57,976 nt of DNA. Source: Bacteroidaceae bacterium. GTDB taxonomy: Bacteria > Bacteroidota > Bacteroidia > Bacteroidales > Bacteroidaceae. Positions 51,743 to 57,976 of the stretch are shown here, piece by piece. Position numbers and translations under genes: made by a program. The stretch's first letter is position 1, and every line of letters starts with the position of its first letter. The notes under the pieces were generated by a model. It did no database searches and was not told the DNA's origin. It worked only from the letters and a program-made list of their open reading frames with translations. The stretch lies in NCBI GenBank assembly GCA_017542145.1, contig JAFXXQ010000031.1, forward strand, positions 1-57,976. The letters run 5' to 3'.

Positions 51743-52833
51743 TTCTCAAGCTGTTGAATGGCATAGTTGTAGGCACCCAGGTTGATGGCTTTGCTGGCAC
51801 CCAGTTCGGAGATGGTGACAGCCACCTTGCGCTGGGCGCAGTAGAGTACCTGCCTGTCGGTATGCGGCACGTCGAGATAGACGTCCTTGTCCTCGAGGAA
51901 GGCGGCACGCTCGTCGGGGTCCTCAAAGTTATAGACCTCGGACTGCAGGGTGGGGAGGAGGCTGCCTGTGAAGGTGCCCACGGGACGGGCGAACTCCTCC
52001 ATCATGCCAGGGAGGATCCATTTTGCGTTGTGCGACAGTCCGCCTCCGACGACGACGATGCCATCGACAATGTTGAGCACGTTGACGAGCGTGGCTGCCG
52101 TCACCTGTCCCAGCTGGCGGAAGCTCTCCTGAGCTGCCTTCACGTTGCCTGGGCGGGTGCCGTTGGCAATCTCACCGATGTCCTTGGGGGTGAGGTCGCC
52201 CATGGGCTCGTGCGACATCTCGGCATAGACCCTTCGCACGGCACGGATGCTGACGCTCTCCTCGGCGATGACGAAGGGGTACATGCCGTTGCGCATGCAC
52301 CACACATCGCCTCCACAGCCGTTGTCGCCCTTCAGCAACACCTTGTCAATCACCACGCCGCAGCCGAAGCCTGTGCCCAACGTGATGCCGATGAGATTCT
52401 TGTAGCGTCGTTTGCAGCCGCTCTCCTCCAGTGCCTTGTTCACGCGAGGCAGGGCACCTGCGAGGGCCTCACCATAGGCGAAGAGGTTACCGTCGTTGTT
52501 TACATACACGGGGATGCCGAAAACGCTCTCCAGGTAGGGCCCGAGGGGGACGCCCCCACGGAAGGATGGGAAGTTGGGCAGGTCGCCGATGACGCCCCGT
52601 TCGTAGTCAGCCGGGCCAGGGAAGGCAAAGCTAATGGCTACGGGTTCGGCGTCGAGTTTCTGCTTTACGGTAGTGAAGCCCTGTACGAGGGTTGCCAGGC
52701 ATCCCTCGGTGTCGGTGGTGACAGCCTTCAGGTGGACGGGTTCCACAATCTCCTCATTGCCAGTGATGGCCGAGAATACAAAATTGGTTCCGCCTGCGTC
52801 AAGCGTCAGGACGATTCGTTTGTCTTTTGTCAT
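51739..52833 (-). CDS. ROK family sugar kinase
   Basis: A 364-aa cytosolic kinase. The ATP-binding signature LTLDAGGTNFVFSAITGN opens the protein, and ISFAFPGPADYERGVIGDLP plus GITLGTGFGCGVVID are typical ROK segments. The usual Cys-rich zinc motif (CxCGxxGCxE) is replaced by GDNGCGGDVWCMRNG, so metal binding may be altered. In the operon with mannose-6-phosphate isomerase and a sugar transporter it most likely phosphorylates mannose, though glucose or fructose are also possible. Confidence 0.87.
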   Translation of the reverse strand: MTKDKRIVLTLDAGGTNFVFSAITGNEEIVEPVHLKAVTTDTEGCLATLVQGFTTVKQKLDAEPVAISFAFPGPADYERGVIGDLPNFPSFRGGVPLGPYLESVFGIPVYVNNDGNLFAYGEALAGALPRVNKALEESGCKRRYKNLIGITLGTGFGCGVVIDKVLLKGDNGCGGDVWCMRNGMYPFVIAEESVSIRAVRRVYAEMSHEPMGDLTPKDIGEIANGTRPGNVKAAQESFRQLGQVTAATLVNVLNIVDGIVVVGGGLSHNAKWILPGMMEEFARPVGTFTGSLLPTLQSEVYNFEDPDERAAFLEDKDVYLDVPHTDRQVLYCAQRKVAVTISELGASKAINLGAYNYAIQQLEK

Positions 52834-52880
52834 ATCGTTCGATTTAATAATTCCTTAGTATTCTGATTATTCTGATAATT

Positions 52881-54602
52881 TCATGGCCTGATGCTTGCCT
52901 TTATGGTCATGCACGTCTTGCCTGCCGGGGGGGTGATGGTGTAGCGCCCTATGGCTGCAGGGATGATGAACGTCTCGGCATAGTGGACGGTGAAGGGCGT
53001 GAAAGCGCCCGTGGGGCTCTCCACGACGGCCTCGTCGCCCTCACAGAGGTTCAGCACGTTCACGCCTCCGCAGGTGTCGTGGCTGACGGGACGGCTGAAG
53101 GTGTGGCGCCTGGTCTCGATGAACTCGTTGGGGTGCAGGCCCGTGCGCTCCTCCATCTCGCCCTCGGCGCGGCTCAGCACCTCGAAGTGGTTGCAGAGTT
53201 CCCTGAGGACGAACGGCGTGGTGCGCTCCCACTGGATGACGTGGCGTCCGCGCTCCACGTTGATGGGACGCGGCTTGCCGTCCAGCCCCAGCCGGTTCCA
53301 GTCCCACAGCTTGAAGGTGAAGATGCTGGGCGTGGAGCTGATTTCCAGCACCATGCTGTCGTGGCCCGAGCAATGGATGGTGCCGTTGGGGATGAGGTAG
53401 TGGTCGTGCTTGTGGGCGGGCAGCTTGTTCACGTACTTCTCGGCGTCGAACGGGCGTTCGCCCCGCTGGGCGGCACGCAGGTCCTCGATCATCTGGTGGC
53501 GGTCGATGCCCTCCTTCAGCCCCAGATAGACCACCGCATCGGGACCGGCATCGAGCAGGTAGTAGCTCTCGTCCTGCGTATAGGCAAGGCCGAACTCCCT
53601 ATGGGCGAACTCGTTGGTGGGGTGTACCTGCAGGCTGAGGTTGCCTCCCCCCATGGTGTCGAGGAAGTCGAAACGGATGGGGAAGCTGCGTCCGAAGCGG
53701 CTCCACACACGTTCGCCCAGCAGACGGCGCGGCTGCCACAGCACAAGGTCCTGCGAGGGCAGTTCTACGAGCGTACCCCCTACGTCGAGCAACAGACTGT
53801 TCTCCTCGGGCACGCAGTCGAAGCACCAGCCGTAGTTCGCCTCGCTACGGTCGAGGTCGCACACCTCCTTCATCCATTGTCCGCCCCAGGGGGCAGGGTC
53901 GAAGAAGGGCACCACGCGGAAGGGGCGCGACACCGTCCGTTCCAGCCCCTGCACCAGCTGTGCGTGGGTGATGAGCTTCGGTGTCTGGCGCTCGTTATGG
54001 TCAATCCAGAAGCGTATGCGCCCGGCGGCAAAGAGGTCGTCCTTCAGCGCGTCGCAGATGTTCCAGTCGTTGAAGTAACCCCGCTTGTACTGCACCGAAG
54101 GGCTGTCGCCCCGGTTGTCGATGCCCAGCGCCTTCACCTCGTGGCGGCGGAAGCGCTGCTGAATCTCCCAGCGCGCCAGGTCGGCATAGACCACGGGCAC
54201 GTCGTCGGGCGTCACGTAGCCCGCGCCCGTACCTATTACGATAAGGTGTTCGCCCGATGCGATGCGCTGCTGCAGGGCTTCGATTCGCTCAGGGATGAAA
54301 TACTCGCCGATGCGGATGTTCGACATGTAGCCGAACAGCACGTCGTCCGTCATGAAGCGTTCCGTCAGCTGGCGCAGCTCCGCCTCAGGGCGCAGCAGCT
54401 GCCTGACGTCCACCACCTCGCGTCCCATCGGGCGGAACGCCTCCAGGAAATCCTCTTCGTAGCTGCCCACGTAGAGGTCCACAGCCCACACGGGGGCATC
54501 GGAAAGGGCATGAGAGAGCACCTGGAGTATCTCCCTCCATCCGCTGACAGCGTTGCCGTCAACAGCCGTCGAGGGGGATTTGTCGTAATTGGACGTGCGC
54601 AT
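52881..54602 (-). CDS. Class I mannose-6-phosphate isomerase with N-terminal extension
   Basis: A 573-aa protein. The C-terminal 330 residues are type I mannose-6-phosphate isomerase, with the zinc ligands in GNLSLQVHPTNEFAHREFG (Gln-x-His), the Glu region and HDHYLIPNGTIHCSGHDSMV. The N-terminal 230 residues form an extra domain (WAVDLYVGSYEEDFLEAF, LIVIGTGAGYVTPDDVPVVY) of unknown function, seen in long Bacteroidetes isomerases. It converts mannose-6-phosphate to fructose-6-phosphate. It heads the operon, with a promoter box at 54628-54636. Confidence 0.88.
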   Translation of the reverse strand: MRTSNYDKSPSTAVDGNAVSGWREILQVLSHALSDAPVWAVDLYVGSYEEDFLEAFRPMGREVVDVRQLLRPEAELRQLTERFMTDDVLFGYMSNIRIGEYFIPERIEALQQRIASGEHLIVIGTGAGYVTPDDVPVVYADLARWEIQQRFRRHEVKALGIDNRGDSPSVQYKRGYFNDWNICDALKDDLFAAGRIRFWIDHNERQTPKLITHAQLVQGLERTVSRPFRVVPFFDPAPWGGQWMKEVCDLDRSEANYGWCFDCVPEENSLLLDVGGTLVELPSQDLVLWQPRRLLGERVWSRFGRSFPIRFDFLDTMGGGNLSLQVHPTNEFAHREFGLAYTQDESYYLLDAGPDAVVYLGLKEGIDRHQMIEDLRAAQRGERPFDAEKYVNKLPAHKHDHYLIPNGTIHCSGHDSMVLEISSTPSIFTFKLWDWNRLGLDGKPRPINVERGRHVIQWERTTPFVLRELCNHFEVLSRAEGEMEERTGLHPNEFIETRRHTFSRPVSHDTCGGVNVLNLCEGDEAVVESPTGAFTPFTVHYAETFIIPAAIGRYTITPPAGKTCMTIKASIRP

Positions 54603-54627
54603 GAGGAATCGTTTTTATGGTTTTGGC

Positions 54628-54689
54628 GCAAAAGTAGTGATATTTTTTCGATTTTCGACGTTTCCCTTTCATTTTTTTGTTACCTTTGC
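54628..54689. promoter_or_regulatory. Divergent promoter pair between isomerase and GH127
   Basis: On the minus strand TACTTTTGC (54628-54636) faces the isomerase gene. On the plus strand TACCTTTGC (54681-54689) faces GH127, with a leader of about 100 nt. The boxes are 44 bp apart, so a single bound regulator could control both. Confidence 0.75.
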
Positions 54690-54791
54690 CGAGTTCAACC
54701 GACGAACGAAGCAAGCGCAGAACCGAACTTGTTCGGGTTATGCCTTGCAAGGAGGAGGAAGGACGTTGTTCAACCTAAAAAAAATTTTCCT

Positions 54792-57710
54792 ATGAAAAAG
54801 AGCCTTGTGTTGATTGTATGCCTTGCTCTGTCGGTACTCGGCGTGAGAGCAGGTGTGCGCACCATACGCAGTGTGGAACCCATCCGCTTGACGACGCCTG
54901 TCGGGACGGCTCCGCGCCTGCCGTTCCAGGTATGGGTGACCTATGCCGACGGCACGCACGAGTGGCGCCAGGTGCGCTGGACGAACGCCAGCCTCTCCAC
55001 CGAGATGCGCCAGGCCGATGCCGCACAGACCCCTGTCGGCACTTCCTATACCGTCAAGGGCTTCGTGACGGGCGACAATACCACCCCGGGCGGCTATCCC
55101 CTGCTGGCAGAAATCAGAGTGACGGACGTGCCCTGGGCCGTGCCCGATGCGCACCCTGTGGCCGAGCCCCTGCCCCTCGACAAGGTGATGCTCACGGGCG
55201 ACAACCGCCTGACACACAACCGCGACCTCGACATAGACCAGCTGCTCAGCCTCGACGTCGCCCAACAGATCTACAACTACCGCGACACCTACGGCCTGCC
55301 CACCGAGGGCTACCCCGAGTCGGATGGCTGGGATTCGCCCACTACCAAGCTGAAGGGGCACGGCAGCGGACACTACATGAGTGCCCTCGCCATGGCCTAC
55401 GCCAGCTGTGCCGACCGTGAGAAGAAGGCCCGCCTGAAGGACAACATATGCCGGATGGTGGACGAGCTGCGCCAGTGCCAGGAGCGCACGTTTGTCTACG
55501 ACAAGGAGCTGGGGCGCTACCGCGAGGCGCGTGACCTGGCGCCCGAGGAGGAGCTGCGCACGCTCAAGGGCTCGTGGGAGGACTTCGACGAATACAAGAA
55601 GGACTATGCCCACTACGGCTACGGCTACCTCAACGCCATCCCCGCCCAGCACTGCGCCCTGATAGAGATGTACCGTCCCTACAACAACGAGCAATGGGTG
55701 TGGGCACCTTACTACAGCGTCCACAAGCAGCTGGCAGGGCTCATCGACATTGCCACCTATGTGGACGACCGTGCCATACGGCGCAAGGCCTTGCTCATCG
55801 CCAAGGACATGGGCCTGTGGGTGTGGAACCGCCTGCACTACCGTACCTACGTCAAGGCCGACGGCACACAGGAGGAGCGCCGCCTGACGCCCGGCAACCG
55901 CTACGAGATGTGGAACATGTACATCGCAGGCGAGGTGGGCGGCATGGCCGAATCGCTCGCACGCCTGGCAGAGATGGTCAGCGATGCCGATGAAAAGGCT
56001 CATCTGCTCGAGGCTGCCAACTGCTTCGACAGCCCGGCCTTCTTCGACCCGCTGGCCAAGAACGTCGATGCCATCCGCACACGCCATGCCAACCAGCACA
56101 TCCCCATGGTGACAGGTGCCCTGCGCAGCTATCGCGTCAACGCCAATCCTTATTATTATAACCTCGCGCAGAACTTCTGGACGATGATTCAGGGACGCTA
56201 CCGCTACGCCATGGGCGGCGTGGGCAACGGCGAGATGTTCCGTCAGCCCTACACCCAGATGCTCGCCATGAACACCAACGTAGGCGGGTGGGGCAGAGAC
56301 CGTTACCCCGAGCCCACCATCAACGAGACCTGCTGCGCCTACAACCTGGCCAAGCTCACGAAAGACCTCAACGGCTTCCGTCCCGACGACGCCCGCTACA
56401 TGGACTACTACGAGCGCCTCCTCTACAACCAGCTCGTCGGCTCCATCGACCCGCACGAGTACCACGTCCTCTACCAGTATGCCGTAGGCCTCGATGCCTC
56501 GAAGCCCTGGGGCAACGAGACGCCCCAGAGCAGCTGCTGCGGAGGCACGGGCGCCGAGAACCACGTGAAGTACCAGGAGGCAGCCTACTTCGTGGGTGCC
56601 GACACACTGTGGGTAGCGCTCTACCTGCCTACCACAGCCCGCTGGGACGCCCGCCATGTCACCCTCGAGCAGACGTGCGAGTGGCCCGCCCAGTCGTCCG
56701 TCATCCGCGTCACCAAGGGCTTCCGGGGCCTCTTCCGTCGCGCCACACGTCCCTTCACGCTGCGCCTGCGCGTGCCCTACTGGGCCACCGAGGGCTTCTC
56801 CGTCACACTCAACGGTGAGCCCGTAGCCTCGGCCTACACCCCCGGCACCTATGTCGAGATACCCCAGCGCCGCTGGCGCAAGGCCGACGTCGTCGAGGTC
56901 ACCATGCCCTTCACCCGTCACATCGACTTCGGACCCGACAAGATGGAGCTCGCTGCCACAGGCAAGAACGAAACCTCCACCTTCACCCCCGAGTGGCTGG
57001 GCGCCTTCATGTACGGTCCCCTCGTGATGGCTGCCAAGGACCTCCACACGTGGGACGAGGCCTCGCTCGACGTCGAGGGCTTCTCAGGCGAACTCGCCCA
57101 GGGCACCTCTTCGTTCCAGATTCCTAATTCCACCCTCACCTTCATCCCCGACTACGATGCCGACCGACACGTCACCCACTACCTGCGCATGAACCTCATC
57201 GGCGCTGCCAGCGACACCTCGACGCTCCCTGCCGAGCTGCTGAAAACCGAAGCCGAGGATGAGGAGAAGCTCGACGAGACACCCCTGCGCGAGGCCATGC
57301 AGGTGGCACGCACGCGGCGCGACGCCCAGCGGGCGTGGAACGAAATGAAGGTCAAGGTGCCCGACTATGCCCCCTGGGCACGCCACGGGTTCCGTCGGAT
57401 GATGGAGCAGTACGACCGCTCGCAGCGTGTCTTCGACAACCTCTTCCGCACGCAGGACGACATCAACCGTCAGGCTGCTGCCCTCAACGCCGCCCTCAAC
57501 ACCATGCGTCCGGGCAACCTGCCCGAGCTGGAGGACATGGACGACCTGCTGCCTCTGCTGGAGCGTGCCAAGGGCGTTCAGCAACCCTCGGAAGCCCTCA
57601 AGGCCGCTGTTGAGTATGCCGACATGGTGGTGAAGTACGTCAGCGACGGCTCCGGCACCCTCGACATGATTCAACGCGCTACAGAACAGCTCGATAAGGC
57701 TCTAAAATAG
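54792..57710 (+). CDS. GH127 family protein (beta-L-arabinofuranosidase-like)
   Basis: A 972-aa exported enzyme. A signal peptide (KKSLVLIVCLALSVLGVRAG) is followed by a bacterial Ig-like domain (GTAPRLPFQVWVTYADGTHE) up to about residue 110. The GH127 (alpha/alpha)6 domain follows. The cysteine/zinc active site of the family is visible: NETCCAYN (Glu512, Cys514) and SSCCGGTGAENH (Cys582, Cys583), where a Cys is the known nucleophile in characterised members. The C-terminal 150 residues are helical with no match. The frame is open far upstream (from 52983), but the signal peptide and promoter fix the start at 54792. Confidence 0.9.
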   Translation: MKKSLVLIVCLALSVLGVRAGVRTIRSVEPIRLTTPVGTAPRLPFQVWVTYADGTHEWRQVRWTNASLSTEMRQADAAQTPVGTSYTVKGFVTGDNTTPGGYPLLAEIRVTDVPWAVPDAHPVAEPLPLDKVMLTGDNRLTHNRDLDIDQLLSLDVAQQIYNYRDTYGLPTEGYPESDGWDSPTTKLKGHGSGHYMSALAMAYASCADREKKARLKDNICRMVDELRQCQERTFVYDKELGRYREARDLAPEEELRTLKGSWEDFDEYKKDYAHYGYGYLNAIPAQHCALIEMYRPYNNEQWVWAPYYSVHKQLAGLIDIATYVDDRAIRRKALLIAKDMGLWVWNRLHYRTYVKADGTQEERRLTPGNRYEMWNMYIAGEVGGMAESLARLAEMVSDADEKAHLLEAANCFDSPAFFDPLAKNVDAIRTRHANQHIPMVTGALRSYRVNANPYYYNLAQNFWTMIQGRYRYAMGGVGNGEMFRQPYTQMLAMNTNVGGWGRDRYPEPTINETCCAYNLAKLTKDLNGFRPDDARYMDYYERLLYNQLVGSIDPHEYHVLYQYAVGLDASKPWGNETPQSSCCGGTGAENHVKYQEAAYFVGADTLWVALYLPTTARWDARHVTLEQTCEWPAQSSVIRVTKGFRGLFRRATRPFTLRLRVPYWATEGFSVTLNGEPVASAYTPGTYVEIPQRRWRKADVVEVTMPFTRHIDFGPDKMELAATGKNETSTFTPEWLGAFMYGPLVMAAKDLHTWDEASLDVEGFSGELAQGTSSFQIPNSTLTFIPDYDADRHVTHYLRMNLIGAASDTSTLPAELLKTEAEDEEKLDETPLREAMQVARTRRDAQRAWNEMKVKVPDYAPWARHGFRRMMEQYDRSQRVFDNLFRTQDDINRQAAALNAALNTMRPGNLPELEDMDDLLPLLERAKGVQQPSEALKAAVEYADMVVKYVSDGSGTLDMIQRATEQLDKALK

Positions 57711-57761
57711 AAGTTCTTTTCAACTACGGAGAATTTCCATAAATGTCCCGTTTTTTTTGGG
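57711..57761. other. Short spacer after GH127
   Basis: No clear stem-loop terminator. It contains a T-run (TTTTTTTT) before the repeat element. Confidence 0.3.
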
Positions 57762-57841
57762 TTCAACCGATGGAGCAGCGAGCGGGGAATGGAGTTTACT
57801 CCATTTATCCCGAGTCGCGACAGAGGTCGAGCGTAGCTCAA
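57762..57841. repeat. Dispersed repeat (mate of the dsbD insert)
   Basis: Identical 20-bp arms to the copy in dsbD. The 23-bp middle here contains a perfect hairpin, AATGGAGT-TT-ACTCCATT. GAGCGTAGCTCAA closes the block. Confidence 0.85.
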
Positions 57842-57844
57842 ACT

Positions 57845-57976
57845 GTCAAACCGTCAAATCGTCAAACCGTCAAACTGTCATTTTCATTTGTGTAATAACG
57901 GGGGTGGAGGGGAGAGGAGAAAGTGTGTGGTAATGAATTATTATATTATAATTTTATTTATATATTATAATATATA
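57845..57976. repeat. Octamer array and AT-rich core running off the window (candidate copy C)
   Basis: GTC octamers start at 57845, 57853, 57861, 57869 and 57877 (GTCAAACC, GTCAAATC, GTCAAACC, GTCAAACT, GTCATTTT). A G-rich link and a strongly AT-rich tail from 57931 follow. The order matches the left half of copies A and B, and the window ends inside the core. Confidence 0.5.

Noticed and set aside
52983..54791. Long in-frame extension upstream of the GH127 gene
   Set aside because: It is antisense to the isomerase gene, which has clear enzyme motifs. A promoter box and a signal peptide fix the GH127 start at 54792.

Overview
The window looks like a chromosomal segment of a Bacteroidales bacterium, most likely Prevotella-like. 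Supporting signs are repeated TAnnTTTGC promoter boxes just upstream of genes, two TonB-dependent outer-membrane receptors, secreted GH92, GH127 and GHL10-type glycosidases, a Bacteroidetes-type HU gene paired with a 'smalltalk' micro-gene, and very few Shine-Dalgarno-like sites. No rRNA, tRNA or CRISPR array was recognised.

Layout. 1-440: an edge region with tandem repeats resembling the end of an IS21-type element, then the ppdK terminator. 0.4-8.3 kb: ppdK, rlmD, a SIMPL protein, the TIGR03915/TIGR03916 putative DNA-repair pair and a nitroreductase. 8.3-9.4 kb: a gene-poor stretch with an octamer/AT-rich DNA element and a truncated HU gene. 9.4-17.5 kb: a calycin-like lipoprotein with a TonB receptor, a receiver-less winged-helix regulator, an alcohol dehydrogenase with an AlkZ-like protein, and a ZnuD-like TonB receptor with a His/Cys-rich small protein. 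17.7-24.5 kb: uvrA with a small upstream gene, a GHL10 lipoprotein, tadA, a HAD-like protein and a low-molecular-weight tyrosine phosphatase. 24.5-33.6 kb: an accessory island. 33.6-40.3 kb: acyl-CoA ligase, a two-gene chromate transporter and purL. 41-58 kb: manC, a Ser-rich repeat protein, an unassigned secreted protein, DsbD, GH92, then a mannose-6-phosphate isomerase / ROK kinase / MFS operon, and GH127.

The island (24478-33563) is the most unusual part. Its ends are about 72-bp inverted repeats that lie at the stop codons of two convergent housekeeping genes. Each repeat holds an array of the octamer GTCGTATT (reverse complement AATACGAC). Two more arrays of the same octamer sit inside and bracket an AT-rich core. 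The left half encodes HU, smalltalk and an M15 peptidase. The right half carries an A/T-rich restriction-modification pair (5-methylcytosine methyltransferase plus NgoBV-like nuclease), an S24 peptidase, an AAACTCG repeat array, a primase/DUF3987 helicase, an OB-fold protein and two membrane micro-proteins. No integrase or transposase was seen. A matching octamer/AT-core element lies next to the broken HU gene near 8.8 kb, and a third appears to begin at the right window edge. Related repeats have entered the uvrA and dsbD reading frames without breaking them.

Metabolically, the right side reads as a mannoside pathway: GH92 releases mannose, the MFS protein imports sugar, the ROK kinase may phosphorylate it, the isomerase links it to fructose-6-phosphate, and ManC makes GDP-mannose. 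All functions are inferred from sequence motifs and remembered family features; no database search was run.
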